64,000 nt of DNA, taken from Streptomyces sp. R302. Lineage in GTDB: Bacteria; Actinomycetota; Actinomycetes; Streptomycetales; Streptomycetaceae. The notes under the pieces are model-generated. The model was not told where the DNA came from and searched no databases. It saw only the letters and a program-made list of their open reading frames with translations. A program made the position numbers and the translations under genes. Shown piece by piece: positions 8,285 through 15,730 of the stretch. The stretch lies in the NCBI RefSeq assembly GCF_012927245.1, contig NZ_JABBGE010000011.1, forward strand, positions 62,001 through 126,000, in the 5' to 3' direction. Numbering within the stretch: position 1 is the first letter of the stretch; every line of letters starts with the position of its first letter.

Positions 8285-9913
8285 TCAGCCCGCCTTCAGG
8301 ACCTGCGCCACCACCGGTCCCGCCGCGTCGCCGCCGTGCCCGCCCGCCTCGACGACGGCCGCCGCGGCGAGGTCGCCGGAGTAGCCGGTGAACCAGCTGT
8401 TGGAGTCCCCCTGCCCGTCGACCTCCGCCGAGCCGGTCTTCGCGCCCTTGGGCGACGGAACGCCGGCCATCGCACGCTGCGCGGTGCCGTTCGGGCCCGT
8501 GGCCGCCTTCATCAGCTTCTGCAGCCCGGCCTCGACCGCGCCCGGCAGTGGCTCGGCGGTCGCGAACTCCCGGCCGTCCACGTCCTTCGGGATCAGGTAC
8601 GGCTGGAGGAAGCCGCCGTTCTTCACGGTCGCGGAGACCGACGCCATGTTCAGCGCGTTCATGGTGATCTTGCCCTGGCCGATGTACGAGGCCGCCGTCT
8701 CGGACCCGCTCGACTCGGGCACCTTCCCGTCCTCGGTCAGCACGCCGACCGACCACACCTCGCCGATCCCGAACCACTTGCGGGCGGTGTCGCCGAGCGC
8801 GGTGTTGTGGACGCCCTTGGACTTCAGCGGGTTGATCGCCTTGATGAAGGCGGTGTTGCAGGAGCGCGCGAAGGCGTTGCTGAGGTCGCCGTCGGTGGAG
8901 AAGCCCTTCAGGTTCTCGAAGCGGGTCCCGTCCCACAGCACGTGGTCCGGGCACTCCACCCGCGAATCCGGCTGGGCCACCCCGTACCGCATCATCATCG
9001 CCGCCGTCACGATCTTCATCGTCGAGCCCGGCGCCTGCGCCCCCTGGAACGCCGTGTTGAATCCGGACGCCGGGTTGTTGGCGACCGCCCGGATCGCGCC
9101 CGTCGACGGTTCGACCGCCGCCACGGCCGCCTTCGGGAACTTCTTCACCGCCTTCTCCGCCGCCGCCTGCACGTCCGCGTCGATCGTCGTCCGCAGCTCG
9201 CCCGGCTTGCCCTTCGACAGGACGAGGAGCGTGGCGCCGGGCGTGCCGTTCGCGCCCTCGATCCAGGTCTCGACGCCCGCCTCGCCGCCGGCCTTCCCGC
9301 CGTACCGCTGCCGCAGCGCGTCCAGGACGGGCGCGAGCGACGGGTACTTCTCCGGCGGCAGGGCGACGCCCTCGTGGTCGACGGCCTTGACCGGCGGGGT
9401 CTTCGCGGTGCCGGTCCGCAGCGTGGCGCCGGCGGTCAGCTTCGGGTGCAGCACGGTGGGCGTCCACCGCACCAGCGGGCGGCCGGTGGACTCGCCGCGG
9501 ACGACGCTGAGCTTCGACTCGTACGTCCACGGCTTCGACACCCCGTCGTGGGTGACGGTCGCCTTCACCGTGAACGGCACGATCGTCCCCGTCGGCGTCC
9601 CGGCCGTGATCACCGTCTCCGAGATCCCGCCCCCCTCCCGGTACGCGGCGATCGCCGGACCCGACGTCACCGGGTCGTTCGTCAGCCCGCCCGCCTGCTC
9701 GGCCTCGCCGGCCGCCCACGCGGCGAGGAAGTCCCGCGCGGTGGCGGTGACCTCCTCCGCCGTGACCGGCCCGGTCTTCGGCCCCGACTGCGCACGGACG
9801 TCCGGCGAGCCGCCCGTGACGCCGTTCCAGAGGTTGTACCCCCCGTACGCCACCCCGCTCGCGACGACCGCGAACACACCCCCGACGATGCCGACCTTCA
9901 CTCCACTACGCAT
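8285..9913 (-). CDS. Penicillin-binding protein (transpeptidase with NTF2-like N-terminal domain)
   Basis: A 542-residue membrane-anchored D,D-transpeptidase involved in peptidoglycan crosslinking. A short cytoplasmic start and one membrane helix (residues about 6-27) precede an NTF2-like domain of the MecA N-terminal type (about 45-150) and a dimerisation domain. The transpeptidase domain has the three classic motifs: Ser297-T-M-Lys300, Ser351-C-Asn353 and Lys492-T-G. All catalytic residues are present, so it should bind beta-lactams. It matches the low-affinity-type class B PBPs common in actinomycetes. The upstream region holds short repeated CTGTCAC boxes. Confidence 0.9.
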   Translation of the reverse strand: MRSGVKVGIVGGVFAVVASGVAYGGYNLWNGVTGGSPDVRAQSGPKTGPVTAEEVTATARDFLAAWAAGEAEQAGGLTNDPVTSGPAIAAYREGGGISETVITAGTPTGTIVPFTVKATVTHDGVSKPWTYESKLSVVRGESTGRPLVRWTPTVLHPKLTAGATLRTGTAKTPPVKAVDHEGVALPPEKYPSLAPVLDALRQRYGGKAGGEAGVETWIEGANGTPGATLLVLSKGKPGELRTTIDADVQAAAEKAVKKFPKAAVAAVEPSTGAIRAVANNPASGFNTAFQGAQAPGSTMKIVTAAMMMRYGVAQPDSRVECPDHVLWDGTRFENLKGFSTDGDLSNAFARSCNTAFIKAINPLKSKGVHNTALGDTARKWFGIGEVWSVGVLTEDGKVPESSGSETAASYIGQGKITMNALNMASVSATVKNGGFLQPYLIPKDVDGREFATAEPLPGAVEAGLQKLMKAATGPNGTAQRAMAGVPSPKGAKTGSAEVDGQGDSNSWFTGYSGDLAAAAVVEAGGHGGDAAGPVVAQVLKAG

Positions 9914-9962
9914 GACTGGGTTCCCCTCCCCGTGTGGACCATCGAGTCAAGCAGCCGTCACT

Positions 9963-9997
9963 GACAGCTGTCGAGCGAGGTCTGTCACACCTGTCAC
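9963..9997. promoter_or_regulatory. Short repeats upstream of the PBP gene
   Basis: The 95-base gap between the PBP gene and the mannosyltransferase holds a perfect 10-base palindrome GACAGCTGTC (9963-9972) and two direct copies of CTGTCAC, nine bases apart (9982-9988 and 9991-9997). They lie 50-85 bases upstream of the PBP start and could be a regulator target. No known consensus was recognised. Confidence 0.3.
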
Positions 9998-10009
9998 CTG
10001 AGGCCCCGC

Positions 10010-11761
10010 TCAGATCCAGGTGTCCAGCCACATCCGCGCCCGCCACTGGTCCAGCGGGATCGGGGTGGCCGTGTAGATCGGCCAGAAGTAGATGAAGTTC
10101 CAGACGATCAGGAGGACCAGGCAGCCCGCCACCACGGCGCCGATGGTGCGGCGTCTCTCCGTGGAGCCCTTCGGGCCGATGATGGCGCCGATCATCATGG
10201 CGACCGCCAGGCACAGGAAGGGGACGAGGATCACGGCGTAGAAGTAGAAGATGGTGCGTTCCTGGTAGCGGAGCCAGGGGAGCCAGCCGGCGGCGAAGGC
10301 GCAGAGGATCGCGCCGGCGCGCCAGTCGCGGCGGAACAGCCAGCGCCACAGGACGTACAGGAGGGCGGCGCAGCCGGCCCACCACAGGAGGGGGGTGCCG
10401 AGGGCGAGGATCTCCTGGGCGCACTTCTCCTTCGCGGAGGCCGGGCAGCCGCCGGTGCCGGGGGCGGGGGACTCGTAGAAGTAGGAGACGGGGCGGCCCG
10501 CGACCAGCCAGGACCAGGGGTTGGACTCGTACGTGTGGGGCGAGGTCAGGTCGACGTGGAACTTCCACACCGCCGACTCGTAGTGCCACAGGCTGCGCCA
10601 CCACTGCGGCAGCCAGCTCCAGAAGCCGGGGTCGACCGCGTCCTGCTCGGCGGCCCAGTTCCGGAAGTACCCCTTGTCGGAGGCGAGCCAGCCCGACCAG
10701 GTGGCCAGGTACGCGGCGAGCGCCACCGGCACCGTGGAGACGAAGGCGGGCAGCACGTCCTTCTTCAGGACCGCCACGTACGGGCGGACCGCGCCCGCCG
10801 TCCGCCGGGCGCCGACGTCCCACAGGACGGTCATCAGGCCGAACGCGGCGATGAAGACCAGGCCGTTCCACTTCGTGGCGGCCGCGAGGCCCAGCATCAC
10901 ACCGGCCGCGAGCCGCCACGGGCGCCAGCCCAGGCGCAGGGTCTCGGCGATCTCCGCGTCGGGGCGGAGGATTCCCTCCTCGTCCTCGGGGAGCGCCGCC
11001 GCGAGCCGTTTCCGGGTCCGGTCCCGGTCGACGACCAGGCAGCAGAAGGCCGCGAGCAGGAAGAACATCAGCACCTGGTCGAGGAGCGCGGTGCGGCTCA
11101 TCACGAAGTGCAGGCCGTCGACGGCGAGGAGCAGCCCGGCGAGGCAGCCGAGGAAGGTGGAGCGGAAGAGGCGGCGGCCGATCCGGCACACCATCAGGAC
11201 GGAGAGCGTCCCGAGGAGCGCCACCATGAACCGCCAGCCGAACGGTTCGAAACCGAAGAGCTTCTCGCCGAGGCCGATGACCCACTTGCCCATCGGCGGG
11301 TGGACGACGTACCCGGGGTCGGTGGGGATCAGGACCGAGTCGGGGTTCGCCAGGATCGTCTTGTCGATGTCCTTGGGCCACGCCCCCTCGTACCCCTGGT
11401 TGATCAGGGCCCACGAGTCCTTGGCGTAGTACGTCTCGTCGAATATCACCGCGTGCGGCTTGCCCAGGTTCCAGAACCGGAGCACGCCCGCGACGGCCGC
11501 GACGAACAGCGGGCCGCCCCACGCGGACAGCCGCCACAGCCGGTCGGCGGCGGCGGGGCCGAGCCCCAGGAGGGACGTCACCCGCGGCGACGGCCGGGTG
11601 TACGGCGGGTCGAGCCGGTCCCGGATGCCGATGGCGAGCGTGCCGGCGGCGGGCGGGCGGTAGCCGAAGCGCCGCAGCCGCAGCTGCCACGAAGAGGGCT
11701 CGGCCACGGTCGGCGCCATGGAGTGCTGGCCCTCCAGGGCCTCGGGTGCGGTACGGGTCAC
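10010..11761 (-). CDS. pmt: Dolichyl-phosphate-mannose-protein mannosyltransferase (Pmt-like)
   Basis: An integral membrane GT39-family enzyme of 583 residues that moves mannose from polyprenyl phosphate mannose to secreted proteins. In Streptomyces, Pmt glycosylates lipoproteins and the phage phiC31 receptor. Features are the N-terminal FDETYYAKD loop with catalytic acidic residues, HPPMGKW, about ten membrane spans, a soluble W-rich loop (YFRNWAAEQDA to HTYESNPWSW) and FYFYAVILVPF near the C-terminus. I prefer the GTG at 11761: it lies six bases after a TACGAT -10 box, as in leaderless mRNAs. An ATG at 11719 is an alternative. The gene is divergent from rsmI, as in other Streptomyces. Confidence 0.85.
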   Translation of the reverse strand: MTRTAPEALEGQHSMAPTVAEPSSWQLRLRRFGYRPPAAGTLAIGIRDRLDPPYTRPSPRVTSLLGLGPAAADRLWRLSAWGGPLFVAAVAGVLRFWNLGKPHAVIFDETYYAKDSWALINQGYEGAWPKDIDKTILANPDSVLIPTDPGYVVHPPMGKWVIGLGEKLFGFEPFGWRFMVALLGTLSVLMVCRIGRRLFRSTFLGCLAGLLLAVDGLHFVMSRTALLDQVLMFFLLAAFCCLVVDRDRTRKRLAAALPEDEEGILRPDAEIAETLRLGWRPWRLAAGVMLGLAAATKWNGLVFIAAFGLMTVLWDVGARRTAGAVRPYVAVLKKDVLPAFVSTVPVALAAYLATWSGWLASDKGYFRNWAAEQDAVDPGFWSWLPQWWRSLWHYESAVWKFHVDLTSPHTYESNPWSWLVAGRPVSYFYESPAPGTGGCPASAKEKCAQEILALGTPLLWWAGCAALLYVLWRWLFRRDWRAGAILCAFAAGWLPWLRYQERTIFYFYAVILVPFLCLAVAMMIGAIIGPKGSTERRRTIGAVVAGCLVLLIVWNFIYFWPIYTATPIPLDQWRARMWLDTWI

Positions 11762-11767
11762 CGCGCC

Positions 11768-11773
11768 ATCGTA
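11768..11773 (-). promoter_or_regulatory. -10 box of a probable leaderless pmt transcript
   Basis: On the minus strand TACGAT ends six bases before the GTG start of pmt, and no ribosome binding site lies between. The spacing puts the transcription start at or next to the GTG. No clear -35 box was seen. Confidence 0.45.
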
Positions 11774-11873
11774 GGGACTGCGCCTGTGCGCGTCGCCGTC
11801 CCGGCGGTACGCGGCGCCGTCACGCACCCGACTCCGGGGAGGGGACGGGTGCGACTCCTGGGAGGATGGACGC

Positions 11874-12719
11874 GTGACTGGAACGCTGGTACTCGCAGGG
11901 ACCCCCATCGGTGACGTCGCGGACGCGCCGCCGCGGCTCGTCGCCGAGCTGGAGGGGGCGGACATCGTCGCGGCCGAGGACACCCGCCGGCTGCGCGGGC
12001 TGACCCGGGCGCTCGGCGTGCACACCACCGGGCGGGTGGTGTCGTACTTCGAGGGGAACGAGTCGGCGCGCACGCCCGAGCTGGTCGAGGCCCTGCAGGG
12101 CGGCGCCCGGGTGCTGCTCGTGACCGACGCGGGCATGCCGTCGGTCTCCGACCCGGGCTACCGCCTGGTCGCCGCCGCCGTCGAGGCGGACATCAAGGTG
12201 ACCGCCGTCCCCGGCCCGTCCGCCGTGCTCACCGCGCTCGCGCTCTCCGGCCTCCCGGTCGACCGGTTCTGCTTCGAGGGCTTCCTGCCGAGGAAGGCCG
12301 GCGAGCGGCTCGGCCGGCTGAAGGAGGTCGCGGCCGAGCGGCGCACCCTCGTCTACTTCGAGGCCCCGCACCGGCTGGACGACACCCTCGACGCGATGGC
12401 CGAGGTCTTCGGCGCCGACCGGCGCGCCGCCGTCTGCCGCGAGCTGACCAAGACGTACGAGGAGGTCAAGCGCGGCCCGCTGGGCGAGCTGGCGGCCTGG
12501 GCGAAGGAAGGGGTACGCGGCGAGATCACGGTCGTCGTCGAGGGCGCCCCGGAGACCGGGCCCGAGGAGCTGGACGCGGCCGAGCTGGTGCGCAGGGTGC
12601 GGGTGCGGGAGGAGGCGGGGGAGCGGCGCAAGGAGGCGATCGCCGCGGTCGCCGCCGAGGCGGGGCTGCCCAAGCGGGAGGTCTTCGACGCGGTCGTCGC
12701 GGCGAAGAACGCGTCCTGA
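11874..12719 (+). CDS. rsmI: 16S rRNA (cytidine1402-2'-O)-methyltransferase RsmI
   Basis: SAM-dependent enzyme that methylates the 2'-hydroxyl of C1402 in the 16S rRNA decoding centre. The 281 residues show the tetrapyrrole-methylase fold: LVLAGTPIGDVADAP at the start, AAEDTRRL, LVTDAGMPSVSDPGY and VTAVPGPSAVLTAL, then FEGFLPRK and EAPHRLDDTL. These are the RsmI signature blocks. The GTG start at 11874 follows GGGAGGA. A C-terminal K/R-rich helical part is normal. It is divergent from pmt and followed by a small inverted repeat. Confidence 0.95.
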   Translation: MTGTLVLAGTPIGDVADAPPRLVAELEGADIVAAEDTRRLRGLTRALGVHTTGRVVSYFEGNESARTPELVEALQGGARVLLVTDAGMPSVSDPGYRLVAAAVEADIKVTAVPGPSAVLTALALSGLPVDRFCFEGFLPRKAGERLGRLKEVAAERRTLVYFEAPHRLDDTLDAMAEVFGADRRAAVCRELTKTYEEVKRGPLGELAAWAKEGVRGEITVVVEGAPETGPEELDAAELVRRVRVREEAGERRKEAIAAVAAEAGLPKREVFDAVVAAKNAS

Positions 12720-12722
12720 CCA

Positions 12723-12742
12723 TTCCAGGAAAGGCCCTGGAA
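12723..12742 (+). terminator. Inverted repeat after rsmI
   Basis: TTCCAGG-N6-CCTGGAA begins three bases after the rsmI stop codon. The stem is seven base pairs and no T-run follows, so it is at best a weak or U-less terminator of the kind common in Streptomyces. Confidence 0.4.
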
Positions 12743-12884
12743 ACGGTAAAGGGCTAATCTTTGAGGTAAAGCCGAATCCGGCGCCGGGAGTCTTCACGGG
12801 GCGCTTGGCAAGGGAACGCCCAAAACCGCTCCACGGACCTTCCATGGTTTCTTCCGTGCTGATGCGCTCCGGCCCGAAAAGGCG

Positions 12885-12901
12885 TCCACTGGACCAGTGG
12901 A
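12885..12901 (+). promoter_or_regulatory. Perfect inverted repeat abutting a ribosome binding site
   Basis: TCCACTGG-A-CCAGTGGA ends one base before the GAGGAG ribosome site of the zinc-ribbon gene. As RNA it can form a seven-pair stem with a three-base loop. As DNA it is a 17-base operator-like palindrome. Either could control this gene; neither is proven. Confidence 0.4.
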
Positions 12902-12912
12902 GAGGAGCTGGC

Positions 12913-13335
12913 ATGAGCGAGACCACCGGCACCGGAACGCCCGTCGCCCATGAGGCCTACGCCTTCGCCTGCATGAGGTGCGGGTACGGCTGGGAGCAGT
13001 CCTACGAGATAGAGCACCACACGGACGCGCACGGCCAGGCGTTCGTCGTGTACAAGGCGGACGGAGAGCGGGTCCCCTCCCCGCTCTCGAATCCGACCTG
13101 CATGAACTGCGGAGGGCACGTCGTGCGGATCATGCGCGCCGGCCAGGTGTCGACCGTGCTCGACCTGATCGCGTCGATGGAGCACCACGGGCGCGGGGCG
13201 AAGGAGAGCCGGCCCGTCTCGCCGGCCGGGCCGGTGGGACAGGAGCTGACCCGGGGCGGGGAGGCCCCGCCACCGCCGGTCCCGCACCACTGGCACCTCT
13301 CCGACCTGCTCCACCCCTTCCGCTCCCGACACTGA
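12913..13335 (+). CDS. Small zinc-ribbon protein, function unknown
   Basis: A 140-residue protein with two CxxC knuckles, CMRC at residues about 17-20 and CMNC at about 60-63, about 40 residues apart, as in a zinc ribbon. Between them are EIEHHTDAHGQAFVVY and a basic stretch. The C-terminal third is proline-rich and ends in HHWHLSDLLHPF. There is no signal peptide. I recall close relatives as conserved hypotheticals in Streptomyces, but no function. The ATG at 12913 has a strong GAGGAG site. A long leader (12720-12912) carries a -10-like TAATCT, two GGTAAA copies exactly 20 bases apart (12745, 12765) and a palindrome next to the ribosome site. The stop codon lies in the first unit of a tandem repeat. 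Confidence 0.75.
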   Translation: MSETTGTGTPVAHEAYAFACMRCGYGWEQSYEIEHHTDAHGQAFVVYKADGERVPSPLSNPTCMNCGGHVVRIMRAGQVSTVLDLIASMEHHGRGAKESRPVSPAGPVGQELTRGGEAPPPPVPHHWHLSDLLHPFRSRH

Positions 13336-13385
13336 GATCCCGTCGCTGAGATCCCGGCACTGAGATCCCGTCACTGAGATCCCGG
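13330..13385. repeat. Four tandem 14-bp units after the zinc-ribbon gene
   Basis: Units of 14 bases (CRCTGAGATCCCGK) repeat four times without gaps: 13330-13343, 13344-13357, 13358-13371 and 13372-13385. Units differ only at position 2 and at the last base, which alternates T/G/T/G. The first unit contains the TGA stop of the zinc-ribbon gene and each unit repeats a TGA. The array ends about 45 bases before the tatD -10 box. Confidence 0.85.
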
Positions 13386-13430
13386 CACCGGGAGCGCGAA
13401 ACCGCCGCGCGGACCCGCTCATGGCCCTCG

Positions 13431-13436
13431 TACGAT
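13431..13436 (+). promoter_or_regulatory. -10 box of a probable leaderless tatD transcript
   Basis: TACGAT ends seven bases before the tatD ATG, with no ribosome site in between, matching the layout of leaderless Streptomyces mRNAs. The -35 region is not recognisable. Confidence 0.4.
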
Positions 13437-13443
13437 CGGGGCC

Positions 13444-14313
13444 ATGAGTGCCAAGGACGCCCCGCCGCCGCTGCCCGAACCCCTCCTGGTGGAGGTCGCG
13501 GACTCGCACACCCACCTCGACATGCAGTCCGGCACGGTCGAGGAGGCGCTGACCAAGGCCGCGGCCGTCGGCGTGACGACGGTCGTGCAGGTCGGCTGCG
13601 ACGTGAAGGGCTCCCAGTGGGCCGCGGAGACGGCGGAGCGGTACGCGAACGTGCACGCGGCCGTCGCCCTGCACCCGAACGAAGCGCCCCGGATCGTGCT
13701 CGGCGACCCCGACGGATGGTCGCGGCAGGGGGCGCGGGAGGCGGGCGGCGACGCGGCGCTCGACGACGCGCTCGGCGAGATCGACCGGCTCGCCGCCCTC
13801 CCGCACGTCCTCGGCGTCGGCGAGACCGGCCTCGACTTCTTCCGCACGGGCCCCGAGGGCATGGCCGCGCAGGAGCGTTCCTTCCGCGCCCACATCGAGA
13901 TCGCCAAGCGGTGGGGCAAGGCACTTGTCATCCACGACCGGGAGGCCCACGCCGACGTGCTGCGCGTCCTCGACGAGGAGGGCGCCCCCGAGCGGACCGT
14001 CTTCCACTGCTACTCCGGCGACGCCGCGATGGCGGAGATCTGCGCCGCCAAGGGCTACTACATGTCCTTCGCCGGCAACATGACCTTCAAGAACGCCCAG
14101 CCGCTGCGCGACGCCCTCGCCGTCGCCCCGCTGGACCTCGTCCTCGTCGAGACCGACGCCCCCTTCCTCACCCCGGCGCCCTTCCGGGGCCGCCCCAACG
14201 CCCCGTACCTGATCCCGGTCACCGTCCGGGCGATGGCCGCGGTGCGCGGGATCGACGAGAACGCGATGGCGGAGGCGCTCGCCGTGAACACGGCCCGCGC
14301 CTTCGACTACTGA
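13444..14313 (+). CDS. TatD-family metal-dependent hydrolase
   Basis: A 289-residue TIM-barrel hydrolase of the TatD family, generally magnesium-dependent DNases or exonucleases. All metal ligands are visible: DSHTHLD (HxH) near residue 21, the glutamate in GVGETGLDFF, the histidine in VIHDREAH, the histidine in FHCYSGD and the aspartate in VETDAPFL. The protein is slightly longer than E. coli TatD because of an insert around residues 88-105. It heads the tatD-rpfB-rsmA-ispE order conserved in actinobacteria. Confidence 0.92.
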   Translation: MSAKDAPPPLPEPLLVEVADSHTHLDMQSGTVEEALTKAAAVGVTTVVQVGCDVKGSQWAAETAERYANVHAAVALHPNEAPRIVLGDPDGWSRQGAREAGGDAALDDALGEIDRLAALPHVLGVGETGLDFFRTGPEGMAAQERSFRAHIEIAKRWGKALVIHDREAHADVLRVLDEEGAPERTVFHCYSGDAAMAEICAAKGYYMSFAGNMTFKNAQPLRDALAVAPLDLVLVETDAPFLTPAPFRGRPNAPYLIPVTVRAMAAVRGIDENAMAEALAVNTARAFDY

Positions 14314-14377
14314 TCCTCCCCTCCCCGCCCGTGATGATCACCGATCCGTAACGGTTACGTGTCGTAGCCGGGTCGCT

Positions 14378-14407
14378 TTGGAGAGTGACGGGTGCGGGGG
14401 CTAGGGT
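14378..14407 (+). promoter_or_regulatory. rpfB promoter (-35 TTGGAG, -10 TAGGGT)
   Basis: TTGGAG (14378-14383) and TAGGGT (14402-14407) are 18 bases apart, a good vegetative-type promoter. The -10 ends nine bases before the rpfB GTG, so the mRNA is leaderless or nearly so. No c-di-AMP riboswitch like that ahead of rpfA could fit in the 103-base gap. Confidence 0.55.
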
Positions 14408-14416
14408 CCCGGCCTC

Positions 14417-15700
14417 GTGAGCACTTCCCAGGGCAGTCACCGCGCCGGACGGCGGGGCGCGACGGCCACGCTGCCCGTCCACGAGCAGCCCACCCAGGTC
14501 GCCCCGCCGACTCCGGCCGCCCCGGCGCCCGCCCCCGCTTCCGTCCCCGCGCAGGGCCGGGCCGCCGCCCGGCGCGGGGCCCGGCGCCGCAAGGCGGCGC
14601 GCCCGGCCGGAGAGGGACTGCGCAGGCTCGTCCCGCAGGCCCTCGTCGTCGCCTTCCTGGCCGGCGGCACCAGCGCGTTCGTCGCCGACGACAAGGCCGT
14701 CCGGCTCTCCGTCGACGGCGTCCCCCGCACCCTGCACACCTTCTCCGACGACGTGCGGGAGCTCCTCGCCGACGAGGGCCTGGAGATCGGCGAGCACGAC
14801 CTCGTCGCCCCCGGCCCCGGCGAGCCGCTGGCCAGCGGCGACGAGGTCGTCCTGCGGTACGGCCGGCCGGTCGTCCTCACCCTCGACGGCTACCGCCGCC
14901 AGGTGTGGACCACCGCCGACACCGTCGACGGCGCCCTGCGCCAGCTCGGCGTCCGCGCCGAGGGCGCCCACCTGTCGGTCTCCCGCTCGGCCGCGATCTC
15001 CCGCACCGGCCTCGCGCTCGACGTCCGCACCGAACGCGCGGTCACCTTCCTCGCCGACGGGCGCGAGCGGACCGTCCGCACCAACGCGGCCACCGTCGCC
15101 GAGGCCCTCGACGAGGCCGGCATCACCCTCGGCGGCGAGGACACCACCTCCGTCCCCCGGGACGCCTTCCCCCGCGACGGGCAGACCGTCACCGTGCTGC
15201 GGATCACCGGCTCCACCCAGACCCGCGAGGAGGCGGTCCCGTACGCCGTCGAGCGCGTCCGCGACCCGGAGCTCTTCGCCGGCACCGAGGTCGTCGAACG
15301 GCAGGGCGTGCCGGGCCTGCGCCGGGTCACGTACCACCTGCGGTCCGTCAACGGCGTGAAGCAGCGGCCCCGCCGCACCGGCGAGGAGCTCGTCCGCGAA
15401 CCCGTCTCCCGCAAGGTCCGCGTCGGCACCCGCGCGCTCCCCACCTCCGTCGCCGGCGCCGACGGCCTGAACTGGGGCGCGCTCGCCGCCTGCGAGTCCG
15501 GCGGCCGGCCGAACGCGGTCGACCCCTCGGGGACGTACGGCGGCCTCTACCAGTTCGACCCCGGTACGTGGCGCTCCCTCGGCGGCACCGGCGTCGCCCA
15601 GAACGCCCCCGCCGCCGAACAGACCTTCCGGGCGAAGAAGCTCTACGTGCAGCGCGGCGCCGGCCCCTGGCCGCACTGCGGGCGCAGGTTGTTCCAGTGA
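14417..15700 (+). CDS. rpfB: Resuscitation-promoting factor RpfB
   Basis: A secreted, membrane-tethered muralytic transglycosylase that helps spores or dormant cells resume growth by cleaving peptidoglycan. The 427 residues are laid out as follows: a proline-alanine cytoplasmic N-terminus, a basic stretch and a membrane segment near residues 72-92, three DUF348 (ubiquitin-like) domains at about 95-265, a G5 domain (EEAVPYAVER to VNGVKQRPR), and a C-terminal Rpf domain from about residue 350. The catalytic glutamate is in NWGALAACESGG, followed by YGGLYQFDPGTW. This is the standard RpfB architecture. The gene lies between tatD and rsmA, as in Mycobacterium and Streptomyces. Confidence 0.95.
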   Translation: MSTSQGSHRAGRRGATATLPVHEQPTQVAPPTPAAPAPAPASVPAQGRAAARRGARRRKAARPAGEGLRRLVPQALVVAFLAGGTSAFVADDKAVRLSVDGVPRTLHTFSDDVRELLADEGLEIGEHDLVAPGPGEPLASGDEVVLRYGRPVVLTLDGYRRQVWTTADTVDGALRQLGVRAEGAHLSVSRSAAISRTGLALDVRTERAVTFLADGRERTVRTNAATVAEALDEAGITLGGEDTTSVPRDAFPRDGQTVTVLRITGSTQTREEAVPYAVERVRDPELFAGTEVVERQGVPGLRRVTYHLRSVNGVKQRPRRTGEELVREPVSRKVRVGTRALPTSVAGADGLNWGALAACESGGRPNAVDPSGTYGGLYQFDPGTWRSLGGTGVAQNAPAAEQTFRAKKLYVQRGAGPWPHCGRRLFQ

Positions 15701-15730
15701 CCGGTACGGCGACCCGTAGGCTGTACCGGT
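15700..15730. promoter_or_regulatory. 8-bp inverted repeat and -10 box at the rpfB/rsmA junction
   Basis: ACCGGTAC (15700-15707) and GTACCGGT (15723-15730) are perfect inverted copies 15 bases apart. They run from the last base of rpfB into the first codon of rsmA. A TAGGCT -10 box (15717-15722) lies inside, ending six bases before the rsmA GTG. The repeat could be an operator over a leaderless promoter or a hairpin hiding the start codon. Confidence 0.45.

Noticed and set aside
14314..14416. c-di-AMP (ydaO) riboswitch before rpfB
   Set aside because: The 103-base gap is too short and holds a -35/-10 promoter ending at the start codon. The riboswitch is known for rpfA-type genes.
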